Shown here in pieces: positions 7,271 through 14,271 of a stretch of DNA of 15,705 nt. The number at the start of each line of letters is the position of its first letter. Positions within the stretch are counted from its first letter, which is position 1. Under the pieces are notes generated by a model. That model saw nothing but the letters and a program-made list of their open reading frames with translations, had not been told where the DNA came from and did no database searches. Origin of the DNA: Elusimicrobiota bacterium (GTDB lineage Bacteria > Elusimicrobiota > Elusimicrobia > UBA1565 > JACRDR01); the NCBI GenBank assembly GCA_016207585.1, contig JACQPI010000143.1:1-15705 (forward strand), in the 5' to 3' direction. A program made the position numbers and the translations under genes.

Positions 7271-8320
7271 TCATCCTCCCCGGCCCTGTCTTTGCAGCTT
7301 GAAGTTGAACGTCGCGATGCCCCACTCTTCCCGCAGCACGTCCCCGGAGAGCGGGGCGAAGAGAATCTGCTTGATGCAGTCCAGCACCAGAGTGTCGAGC
7401 TCCGGGTAGCCGGATGTGTTTTCAACGTAGAGGTTGGACTTGACCCGGCCGTTGGGCGTCACGAAAAGCCTCACGGAGACTTGGGCCTCCACGCCGGATT
7501 CCTCCGCCCACCGGGGGTAGCGCGGCAGCTTTATCTTGAGTATCTTGCGGTGGCTCAAGGGGCCGCGAAGCGAGAAAAAGGCGTCGTCGGAGAGGGGCGG
7601 GATCTCGGTCGTCCTGGTCGGGGCCGTCACGACCTTGTCCGAGAGGGTGCGATAGGTTTCCACGATCGGCGTGCCCCGGCGCTCCAGGATGTCCCCGCCG
7701 TGGATGGAGCCTTCCCCGCCCATGAGAAATCCTCCGGATCCCCCGCCGCCGCCCCCCCCTCCGCGCCGGGAGCGCAGGCTCACGGGACCTCCCGGGACCC
7801 CGACGAGCCCGTCGCCGCCCGAGGCGGCGCGGTTGGATTTCGCCGCCAAGCGGGTCGCACTGGGAGCGAGGTAGACTTTTTCCCGCCCGACGCCGGAGGC
7901 CACTCCCATCTCGCGGCCGGCGAAAATGGGCCCGGCGGCGGTAAGCGGAGCCAGCTCGGCTGGCGGAGCGGTTCGGGACCTCCCGCGGGAGAGGGAGCGC
8001 GACATTTTGGGCGTCGTTCCGTGCACCGGCCGGCCCTTCATTTTAGGAGGGGTGGCCAGCGGAGAATCCTTGGGAAGGGGGCCGCGGCCGAAATCGTTGC
8101 CGGTCCCCTTGAGCGCCAGGTCCTGCCAGCCCATCACGTTGACCTCCAGAACCCTCACGGGTTCGAGAGGCACCTCGCGATGCATTTCCCAAATCAGCGG
8201 AAACAGCAGAAAAAGAAGCGCGTGGAGAATCGTCGAGACGGTCAGCGGACCTCGCCACCGGATGCTCAATTGAGGCTGCTGGGCCAGGAATTCGAGGGCC
8301 TGCACCGCAGTGTAGGTCAT
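7271..8320 (-). CDS. TonB-family energy transducer
   Basis: A 349-residue protein built like TonB: a short cytoplasmic N terminus, one membrane segment (about 25-44), a long low-complexity periplasmic linker (about 50-250, rich in Pro, Gly, Arg, Lys and Ser, with an eight-Gly run at 187-194), and a C-terminal TonB domain (about 258-345). In the C domain, LPRYPRWAEESGVEAQVSV corresponds to the TonB pattern P-x-Y-P-x-x-A...G-x-V-x-V, followed by TPNGRV and GYPELDTLVLDCIKQILFAPL. TonB proteins carry the ExbB/ExbD proton-driven force across the periplasm to outer-membrane partners. It is longer than E. coli TonB (239 residues). The ATG overlaps the ExbD2 stop (ATGA, 8317-8320), and the gene sits directly after ExbB and two ExbD genes. 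The partner is probably one of the downstream envelope proteins, not a classical plug-barrel receptor, since none is encoded here. Confidence 0.88.
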   Translation of the reverse strand: MTYTAVQALEFLAQQPQLSIRWRGPLTVSTILHALLFLLFPLIWEMHREVPLEPVRVLEVNVMGWQDLALKGTGNDFGRGPLPKDSPLATPPKMKGRPVHGTTPKMSRSLSRGRSRTAPPAELAPLTAAGPIFAGREMGVASGVGREKVYLAPSATRLAAKSNRAASGGDGLVGVPGGPVSLRSRRGGGGGGGGSGGFLMGGEGSIHGGDILERRGTPIVETYRTLSDKVVTAPTRTTEIPPLSDDAFFSLRGPLSHRKILKIKLPRYPRWAEESGVEAQVSVRLFVTPNGRVKSNLYVENTSGYPELDTLVLDCIKQILFAPLSGDVLREEWGIATFNFKLQRQGRGG

Positions 8321-8799
8321 TGCGTGGCCACCTGAGTGTTCTTGGAGGGCTGCCGCGTCGCATCCTGAGGAGCCTCCGGAATCGGGAGAGAGCCGGCTTG
8401 CGGCTGGGTGGCGAACGCGATTCGTTGTATGCCCGTTTCCTTTAGAATTTTCATGACGCCCATCACACGTCCATGCGAAACGTCGGCTCCGGCCCTCACG
8501 AGGACCCAGGGCGGCTTGCCAGAGGAAATTTCGGAGCGGAGTTTAGCCTGGAAGGTGTTGGGGGCGATGACGGCCGATCCCAGCGCCAGCGTCCCATCGG
8601 GGAAAATGGAGATTCGGATCGTATTCTGCTCCGTCAATCCGGCCCGCGCGGACGTCGGAAGGGTCAACGGCTTGAAGACATGATTGAGGATGGGGGCTAC
8701 GACCATGAAGATGATCACCAGGACGAGGGAGACATCCACGAGCGGGGTGAGGTTGATGTCCGCGATCATCTGCTCGTCGTCTTGGCTAGAGATGGCCAT
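8317..8799 (-). CDS. ExbD/TolR-family biopolymer transporter, second copy
   Basis: A 160-residue protein: short cytoplasmic N terminus, one membrane segment (about 19-38), and a periplasmic ExbD/TolR domain. The motif INLTPLVDVSLVLVIIFM includes Asp22, matching the essential membrane Asp25 of E. coli ExbD that takes part in proton flow. The periplasmic part contains GADVSHGRVMGVMKILKETGI, the usual ExbD C-terminal helix region. A 30-residue Pro/Gln/Thr-rich tail extends past the domain. I chose ATG 8799 over an in-frame ATG 8847 because the typical N terminus (about 20 residues before the TM) starts there and GGGGG precedes it by four bases. It overlaps the first ExbD by 14 nt and TonB by 4 nt. 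It is clearly diverged from the first copy, so the two probably have different roles and are not a recent duplication. Confidence 0.9.
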   Translation of the reverse strand: MAISSQDDEQMIADINLTPLVDVSLVLVIIFMVVAPILNHVFKPLTLPTSARAGLTEQNTIRISIFPDGTLALGSAVIAPNTFQAKLRSEISSGKPPWVLVRAGADVSHGRVMGVMKILKETGIQRIAFATQPQAGSLPIPEAPQDATRQPSKNTQVATQ

Positions 8800-9205
8800 C
8801 GGACCCCCGTGGATCCAGCAGATCGAGGCTGGTGGCTCCGGCCTCATGAACCTGATCGAGAACCCGGACGACGTCGCCGTGGCTGACGGCCGGGTCGGCG
8901 GAGATCGCGACCGTCGTTATGCCCCGCTCCGACATGATGCGGCTCAAGGCCGGTTTCAAGTCCTTCCAGGAGACGCCGCGGTCTTCCACGCGCAGCCCCT
9001 TTCTGGAGAGCTCCACCAGGATCGGCTCGTTGATGGAGCTGACCTGGACGACCTTCTGTTCGGAGGCCCGCACCCGCATGGCGCGCTCGACCAGGAACGG
9101 CATCGTGATCATGAATATGATGACGAGCACCAGGGTCACGTCCACAAGCGGCGTGACGTTGATGGCGGTGATCGGCTGGTCTTCGCCGTTAAGAGGCCCG
9201 GCCAT
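8786..9205 (-). CDS. ExbD/TolR-family biopolymer transporter, first copy
   Basis: A 139-residue protein, the normal ExbD/TolR length (about 140). It has the short N terminus, the membrane segment (about 19-37) with INVTPLVDVTLVLVIIFM and the conserved Asp22, and the periplasmic domain ending DPAVSHGDVVRVLDQVHEAG, a close match to the family's D-x-x-x-x-x-x-x-V-x-x-x-x-D-x-x-x-x-AG pattern. Together with ExbB it should form the proton channel that converts proton motive force into movement or conformational work at the inner membrane. A GGGGGGAG stretch lies three bases upstream of the start. It overlaps the ExbB gene by 17 nt and the second ExbD gene by 14 nt, so synthesis of the three motor subunits is likely coupled. 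Confidence 0.93.
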   Translation of the reverse strand: MAGPLNGEDQPITAINVTPLVDVTLVLVIIFMITMPFLVERAMRVRASEQKVVQVSSINEPILVELSRKGLRVEDRGVSWKDLKPALSRIMSERGITTVAISADPAVSHGDVVRVLDQVHEAGATSLDLLDPRGSDGHL

Positions 9206-9872
9206 GGCTCCCCCCGCCGGCGGCGGTCGAATCCTTGAGCGACAGCAGGACGGCCATTTCCGTCACCACCACCTCCATCTCGGTCAGCATATGCTTGACG
9301 CGCTTGAGGAAGTAGTTGTAGAAGACGACGGCCGGAATGGCGACCACGAGCCCCGCCGCCGTGGCGACCAACGCTTCCGCGATGCCCACCGCCACGACGC
9401 TGGCGCCCGCCGCCTGGGCCTGCGGAGTGGCCAGATCGCGGAAGGCCTGGATGATTCCCAGCACCGTTCCCAAGAGGCCGATGAAGGGGGCGGTGTTGCC
9501 GAGAGTCCCCAGGACGCCCAGATTTTTCTCCATGGCGGCGCGCTGGCGCATCTGGCAGGCGCGCATGAGCTCGGTCACCTGTTCCCTGGGAAGCTGGCTG
9601 TTCTTGATGCCGGAGTGGATGAGAAGCAGGATGGGGCTGCCGTCCGGATCGCCCAGGATCGACAGCGCCTCGTCGGTCTTGCCTGCCGTCAGCGCATGGC
9701 GGATTTTGAGGAGGATGGCCTCCGGGTTGACGTCGACTTTCCGAAAGTAGAGCCACCTTTCGATGATCATCGCCACGCACAACAGCGAACAGCCCACCAA
9801 GATGCCGAGGATCAGCACGGAATGCGTCGTTTGCAGCGCGGCGGCGCCTTGTACTGAGTCAATGAGTCCCAT
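9189..9872 (-). CDS. ExbB/TolQ/MotA-family proton channel subunit
   Basis: A 227-residue protein with the ExbB/TolQ plan: TM1 at about 17-40, a long cytoplasmic loop (45-120), then TM2 (about 122-146) and TM3 (about 160-188). The family core is intact: NTAPFIGLLGTVLGII (126-141) with Thr127, equivalent to Thr148 of E. coli ExbB, and GIAEALVATAAGL (163-175) with Glu166 and Thr171, equivalent to Glu176 and Thr181. With the two adjacent ExbD proteins it should form a pentamer-plus-dimer type motor. Sequence alone does not separate TolQ, ExbB and gliding-motor AglR types. A strong GGAGGGAGA Shine-Dalgarno stretch precedes ATG 9872 inside the end of the TPR gene, which it overlaps by 14 nt. The short tail after TM3 is Gly/Ser-rich. 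Confidence 0.94.
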   Translation of the reverse strand: MGLIDSVQGAAALQTTHSVLILGILVGCSLLCVAMIIERWLYFRKVDVNPEAILLKIRHALTAGKTDEALSILGDPDGSPILLLIHSGIKNSQLPREQVTELMRACQMRQRAAMEKNLGVLGTLGNTAPFIGLLGTVLGIIQAFRDLATPQAQAAGASVVAVGIAEALVATAAGLVVAIPAVVFYNYFLKRVKHMLTEMEVVVTEMAVLLSLKDSTAAGGGSHGRAS

Positions 9873-12800
9873 GGGAATCTCCCTCCATCGGTGCGGATTC
9901 GGTAGTTTGCATTTCGACTTTCTGCGAGCCGCCGGATTTGGTTTCCTTTTGCGGTTCGGACGGCTTGGCTTTAGCTTTGGTTTTGGAATCGCTTTGTATT
10001 GAATCGGTCATCGCGGCGTCCGGGGAGTCCTCCGCTTTCTCCATGCGGACGTTCTTGATCGCGTCTTCCTGAGCCTTCAGGTGGACCCGGATTTGGGTGA
10101 TCCGTTTGAGAGCGGCGCGCGTCCAGTTCGGCTTCCCGCCGCTGCGGCGGATGTCGTCGTAGACCCCAAGGGCCTCCTGCCACTGATTCTTCTTTTCGTA
10201 CAGCGCGGCGAGCTGGGCGAGTCCTAGAAGGCGGGCCTCGGTGTGGCGAGGGGTCATGGTGACGAGCTCGCCGTAGTTCGCCATCGCCCTATCCGCATCC
10301 CCCATCTTCTGGTAAATCGACCCCAGCTGGTTGAACACCTCCATCTGCATGGACTTCGAAAGGCTCGCGTTCCTCACGAGATCCTCGTACGTGGCGGCCG
10401 ATCGCACCGGGTCGTCGAGCTGGAGGTAGAGAGAGGCCGTCTCAAGCATCGCGTCGGTGCGCTTGGGATCCTGAGGGAAGTCCCGGATGAAGTCGCCGAA
10501 AAAGCGCAGGGAATCCGCGTAACTCCTGTCCTTCTTGTAGGAGATCGCCAGATTGAAGCTCGCGGCCGACTTGATTTCCGGCGGGGCTTGGCGCTCCACG
10601 GCGAATCGGAAGCTCCGGGCCGCGTCCGGATACTTCTCCAGGGCGAAATAGATCGAGCCGAGGCGCATCGCGGAGTCGATCGCGACCGTGCTGGTCGGGA
10701 AAAGCTTCAGGATGCTCTCGTACTCCTTGACGGCCGCCTCGGGCTTTCGCTGATGATCCAGGATATGCGCGATGGACAACAGCGCCAGGGGAGCCTGGGA
10801 CGTGCCGGGGTAGTTGAGGAGGAGCTTGCGGTACTCCCGGATCGCGCCGTCCCACTCCTTGCGCTTGTGCAAAAGCTGCGACAGCTGGTATTGGGCCTCG
10901 GAGGACAATTCGCTCTTAGGGTAGATCGCGACGAATTCGGCGAGAAGCTTGGTATTCTGGGATTGGGTCGCGTGGCGATAGCGCACCTGCTCGAGCTGCT
11001 TGCGCCCGTCCTCGACGCGCGCATCCCTGCGGAAACGGGTCAGGAACTCCTGATAGGCGTCGATGGCCGCGGCGTCCTGCCGGCCGTTATAGTACGATTG
11101 CGCCAAGAGCCATTGGGCGTCGGCGGCCAAGGCGGAACGCGGCCATGCCTCCATGAACTTGGTGAGGGTCGCGATGGCGCTTTTATATTGGCGCGCCTGG
11201 AAGTAGAGCCTGCTGATGAGCAGCTGAGCCTCCTGGGCGATGGGATGGTCCTCGTGCTGCGTGGAGAGGCGGCTCCAGGTCCGTATCGCGTCGGCGGAGA
11301 ATCCCGCCTGCAGATGCGCCCAACCTTCCTGGAGCCAGCTTTCCGGCACCCGCTCGTCGGAAGGATAATGCCGGCGAAAGCCCCGGAAGGCGGCGATCGC
11401 GGCCTCGTATTCCTTCTCGTTGAAGTGGCTCGCCGCGATGAGAAGGGAGGCGCTCGCCTTCTCCGTTTCGGAGAGCTCCGCCTGTTCCAAGGTCTTCTCG
11501 GCCAATTGGGTCGCCTCGTTGTATTTCTCCTCGTGGTAGCGGGACCAGGCGAGATAGAATCGAGCCCATGGGGCGAGGCTGGGGTGCTTTATGGCCTCCT
11601 CGTAGTGGGAGGAGGCCTGGGGAAACAGCTTGAGCTGGTAGTAGCCCTCGCCCAGGATGAGATGCCCGTAGGCCCTCCATAGGAAGTTCTGGGTCGCGAA
11701 ATCGGCGCCGACGACCTTGAGCAGCCGGTTGGAATTGGTGACGAGGTCCTGATACTTCTTCTGCTGGTAGAAGGAGGCCAGCAGCATCGTCATGGCCACA
11801 TCGGAGAGAGGCGAATACTTGAACTGCAGCAGCGCGGTCTGGTAGGCCGAGATCGCGGCGTCCCAGTCCTTGTTGGCGTAGGCGTCGTTGCCGATAAGCA
11901 TGAAGGCGGCCGCCGAGAGAGGGTGATGGGGCATTTCGCGCACGAAGCCCTTGAGGGTGCGCATCGCTTCCTGGATCCGCCCGGACAGAAGCAGCGTGTA
12001 CCCCTTGGCCACTTGGATGCCGGCGTAGAGCTCCTGGTTTTCCCGCCCCACCGCTCCGATCGCCTCGCTGAGCATGCTCAACGCCGTCGCGTAGTCCTTG
12101 AGCCGGATGGCCACCTCCGCGCCCTGGTGCAGGGCGTAGGCCCGCACCTCGCGGGATGCCGCGGTCTTGCGCACCTCCTGGATGATCTCCATCGCTTCCT
12201 TGAATCTCCCGGTGCGAAGCAGCGCGTCCGCGAGATGGACCAGGGCGTTCGCCCGGAAGCGGCTGCGTGGAAAGTCGCGCAGGAAGCCATCATAAGCTCG
12301 GGAGGCCAGGGCGTCGTTGTTGGCCATCCGGAAGCAGTCGGCCTTGAGATAGGCGGCGATCTCGGTGAACCGGCTCGAGGCGCTGCCCGCCACCTTGTGG
12401 AAGGAGTCGGCGGCTTCGAGATACTGTTGTTGGTCGAAGTGGGAGAGGCCGCGGTAGAACGCCGCGGGGGCGGTGTTGAGGCCCTCCAGGGCCTCGACCG
12501 CCTCGCGGAAATTCTTTTCCTGGAAGCGCAGGATGCCGGTCGCCTCGCGAACCTTGTTCAGGTCGGCGTAGGCCGGGAACTTGCTCTTCAGGCGCTCCAA
12601 GCTTTTGTTCGCCATGACGTAGTTGCCGGTGTGCATGTCGCAAAGGATCAACCCATACAGCGCCTCCGCCATGAGGGAGGATCTGTGAAGGCTCAATTTC
12701 GTCAGGCGCTGCCAGGCTTCCTTGGCCCGGTTGATGTTGCCGGCGTTGTAGTATATCTCTCCGATGCGAAGCAGGGAGTCGTCCCGATAGCTCGACTCCC

Positions 12801-13125
12801 GAGCGTCGGCCAGGCGCCGGTAGTACGCGATCGCTTGGTCGTATTCCCCCTGTCCATAGAGGGTCTCGGCGATCGCGAACTGGATGTCCTGGCCATGGAG
12901 GCCGCGGGGATAGGAGCGGTAGTACCAGTTCAGGAGCTTCATGCGGTACTGGGGCGAGCGGTTCGTCTCCGCCGCCTTCTGGAGGAATTTCCACGCCTTG
13001 ATTTCGGCGGAGAGGGAGGCGCGGGATTGGGCCAGGGCTTCGGAAGCGGGGTGCAGCAAGAATAAACCGATCACGAGCGGCAACAGGGTCGAGCGGCGCA
13101 AGATGTTAACGCCTGGCAGTTGCAT
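9859..13125 (-). CDS. Large exported tetratricopeptide-repeat protein
   Basis: A 1088-residue protein with a signal peptide (hydrophobic 13-25, cleavage near ALA/QS, 31-33; no lipobox Cys) followed by TPR-like helical pairs over nearly the whole length (about 40-1025). Repeats show the A/G-x-x-Y/F...A-x-x-x-Y/F pattern, e.g. GEYDQAIAYYRRL, KDWDAAISAYQTAL, KEWDGAIREYRKLL and EKYPDAARSFRFAV; many resemble the extended TPRs of BamD/CpoB (YbgF)-type periplasmic proteins, with FP or YP between repeats. The last 60 residues are a hydrophilic Lys/Glu/Ser/Gln tail, probably disordered. Such proteins act as periplasmic scaffolds; TPR proteins also occur in the Tol-Pal (CpoB) and Myxococcus Glt systems. 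ATG 13125 has AGGGAGA six bases upstream, located in the last codons of the preceding gene, 2 nt away. Its end overlaps ExbB by 14 nt, placing it in the motor operon. Confidence 0.88.
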   Translation of the reverse strand: MQLPGVNILRRSTLLPLVIGLFLLHPASEALAQSRASLSAEIKAWKFLQKAAETNRSPQYRMKLLNWYYRSYPRGLHGQDIQFAIAETLYGQGEYDQAIAYYRRLADARESSYRDDSLLRIGEIYYNAGNINRAKEAWQRLTKLSLHRSSLMAEALYGLILCDMHTGNYVMANKSLERLKSKFPAYADLNKVREATGILRFQEKNFREAVEALEGLNTAPAAFYRGLSHFDQQQYLEAADSFHKVAGSASSRFTEIAAYLKADCFRMANNDALASRAYDGFLRDFPRSRFRANALVHLADALLRTGRFKEAMEIIQEVRKTAASREVRAYALHQGAEVAIRLKDYATALSMLSEAIGAVGRENQELYAGIQVAKGYTLLLSGRIQEAMRTLKGFVREMPHHPLSAAAFMLIGNDAYANKDWDAAISAYQTALLQFKYSPLSDVAMTMLLASFYQQKKYQDLVTNSNRLLKVVGADFATQNFLWRAYGHLILGEGYYQLKLFPQASSHYEEAIKHPSLAPWARFYLAWSRYHEEKYNEATQLAEKTLEQAELSETEKASASLLIAASHFNEKEYEAAIAAFRGFRRHYPSDERVPESWLQEGWAHLQAGFSADAIRTWSRLSTQHEDHPIAQEAQLLISRLYFQARQYKSAIATLTKFMEAWPRSALAADAQWLLAQSYYNGRQDAAAIDAYQEFLTRFRRDARVEDGRKQLEQVRYRHATQSQNTKLLAEFVAIYPKSELSSEAQYQLSQLLHKRKEWDGAIREYRKLLLNYPGTSQAPLALLSIAHILDHQRKPEAAVKEYESILKLFPTSTVAIDSAMRLGSIYFALEKYPDAARSFRFAVERQAPPEIKSAASFNLAISYKKDRSYADSLRFFGDFIRDFPQDPKRTDAMLETASLYLQLDDPVRSAATYEDLVRNASLSKSMQMEVFNQLGSIYQKMGDADRAMANYGELVTMTPRHTEARLLGLAQLAALYEKKNQWQEALGVYDDIRRSGGKPNWTRAALKRITQIRVHLKAQEDAIKNVRMEKAEDSPDAAMTDSIQSDSKTKAKAKPSEPQKETKSGGSQKVEMQTTESAPMEGDSHGTH

Positions 13126-13127
13126 GT

Positions 13128-13901
13128 TTATTCTCCCTTTAATAATAGCGCACGGTCCTCAATAGGATGTTGCGAGATGAGACGCATCAACCGGCGGACG
13201 CGCTGTTCCACGGATAGGGACCGGTGGTTGTATCTCCAGACCGATTCCGCGAGTTCCAGGGAATACTGCTCCGGGTCCGCCCGATGTTTCGACGTCGGAC
13301 GGTTTTTCTCCAGCCAGGTCCAGAAACCGGCAAGACCGTGCACGGGTTTATCCAGGGTCCCGTTCGACGAAACAGCGCCGCTTCTGAGCACGTGCCGAAT
13401 CTGCGAGTGGATGGCGCCCGCGCCGTTGCGGCCTGAAAAATCCGAGCAGACGATGGATCCGCGCCGCATGAGATTTCTCAGCCGGGCGACGAGGGACGGT
13501 ATTTGCGAACGGGGCACCGCCTGGGCCCAGACGTCGCCCTTGCGGCAGAGGGCCGCCACGATGACCCGGGCCGGGCTCTTTCCGGGCGATTGCCGCGCAT
13601 TTTTCTTGGAGCGCGGCTCGTCTGCGGGCGGGAACAGAGGTATCAAGGACCCCGACATCTGGCGACGCAGCAATTCCAGCGCGCGCGTTATTCTTTGCGC
13701 ATGGAGCCGGCTGCGCCGGGCAATTTGCGCGCGCGTGCCGCCCCGCATGTAGGCGCTCAACAGCCGCTCCCATTGGTCCCAATCGAGGCGCAGCGGGGGG
13801 CCGGGGCGCCACTCGTACAGGCACCGGGCGCAGCGGCGCCGCTGTCTACGGATCCGCCAAAACTTCTTGTGGTTGCAGCGGGGGCAGGCATCGGTGGGCA
13901 T
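13128..13901 (-). CDS. Zinc-ribbon protein related to IS1595-type transposases, probably catalytically degenerate; first gene of the envelope operon
   Basis: A 257-residue protein from ATG 13901, which places a zinc ribbon at the very N terminus (Cys6, Cys9, Cys24, Cys27) as in IS1595/ISXO2-type transposases. A basic helical segment (about 54-80, GGTRAQIARRSRLHAQRITRAL) looks like a helix-turn-helix. The rest follows the DDE_Tnp_IS1595 layout: ADEP (93-96) near the first acidic position, a VIVAAL strand, VCSDFSGRNG (151-160) with Asp154, HGLAGFW (188-194) and ESVWRYNHR (219-227). The usual H-x-N-G-I-E-x-F-W box reads P-x-H-G-L-A-G-F-W, so the Asn and Glu at the third catalytic site are changed. 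No second terminal repeat can fit between its stop and the TPR gene (2 nt), and its last codons supply that gene's Shine-Dalgarno. A DNA-binding regulator derived from a transposase is one reading; a diverged but live transposase cannot be excluded. Confidence 0.68.
   Translation of the reverse strand: MPTDACPRCNHKKFWRIRRQRRRCARCLYEWRPGPPLRLDWDQWERLLSAYMRGGTRAQIARRSRLHAQRITRALELLRRQMSGSLIPLFPPADEPRSKKNARQSPGKSPARVIVAALCRKGDVWAQAVPRSQIPSLVARLRNLMRRGSIVCSDFSGRNGAGAIHSQIRHVLRSGAVSSNGTLDKPVHGLAGFWTWLEKNRPTSKHRADPEQYSLELAESVWRYNHRSLSVEQRVRRLMRLISQHPIEDRALLLKGE
13132..13138 (-). promoter_or_regulatory. Ribosome binding site of the TPR gene, embedded in the upstream transposase-like ORF
   Basis: On the minus strand AGGGAGA lies six bases before ATG 13125 and is formed by the last sense codons (Lys-Gly-Glu) of the zinc-ribbon gene. 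It ties translation of the TPR gene to the upstream reading frame. Confidence 0.75.
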
Positions 13902-14271
13902 CGCTATCCCCGCCTCCCTTGACTTGCGCGTCGCCGCGATCCCGAGCGATGGACGTGGCCGGTTTGTGAGTGGCTCCGAAAGACGTGGTTGACTTGCAGG
14001 TGGTGAAGCCCAAAGTGGTAAACCGCATAGTGGCTGGAGTACGATCTCATGGCTCTCTAACCATAACAGATGCCGGAATTTTGTCAAGTGAAATTTTAGG
14101 CATACGCCGTAAACTCCATTTTATCGAGGGAAAAAGGTTGGGAACAGTCAAAAACCGGGCTTCCATTTTGCGAATTTTTAGGAAAAATGCCGCAAAAAGA
14201 AATAAAGGCGGTTTATCGGCCGGATCGGCAGCTTTTTGTTTGCTTTGCGGTCCTTAGCGGCTGCGCGAGGC
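13902..14271. other. 370-nt gene-free, AT-enriched control region upstream of the envelope operon
   Basis: No credible coding frame lies here. Bases about 14060-14245 are markedly AT-richer than the surroundings, with several A and T runs. The region holds the candidate operon promoter (14060-14087) and a leader of roughly 150 nt before ATG 13901. The 9-mer TTGACTTGC occurs twice on the plus strand, at 13919-13927 and 13989-13997, exactly 70 bp apart. Downstream of the response regulator stop (14272), CCGC/GCGG arms around 14190-14211 with adjacent T-rich sequence could form only a weak hairpin, so I do not call a terminator. I see no recognisable riboswitch or small RNA. Confidence 0.6.
14060..14087 (-). 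promoter_or_regulatory. Candidate sigma70 promoter for the nine-gene minus-strand operon
   Basis: On the minus strand a perfect -35 box TTGACA (14082-14087) is followed after 16 nt by TATGGT (14060-14065), four of six matches to TATAAT. Transcription would begin near 14053, giving a leader of about 150 nt before the zinc-ribbon gene. It is the only good promoter-like pair I see upstream of the gene run. Confidence 0.6.

Noticed and set aside
10243..11682. Long plus-strand open frame (479 codons) opposite the TPR gene; similar long frames at 6965-8335, 11923-13065 and 4439-4936
   Set aside because: They are antisense to well-supported genes, have no recognisable motifs, and are rich in Gly, Arg, Val and Leu as expected for chance frames in GC-rich DNA.
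13128..14087. An intact insertion sequence around the transposase-like gene
   Set aside because: I find no terminal inverted repeats or target duplication, the next gene starts 2 nt after the stop, and the catalytic box appears altered.
14185..14250. Rho-independent terminator after the response regulator gene
   Set aside because: Only 4-bp stems (CCGC/GCGG, GCCG/CGGC) can be drawn and the T-rich stretches are not placed convincingly on the minus strand.
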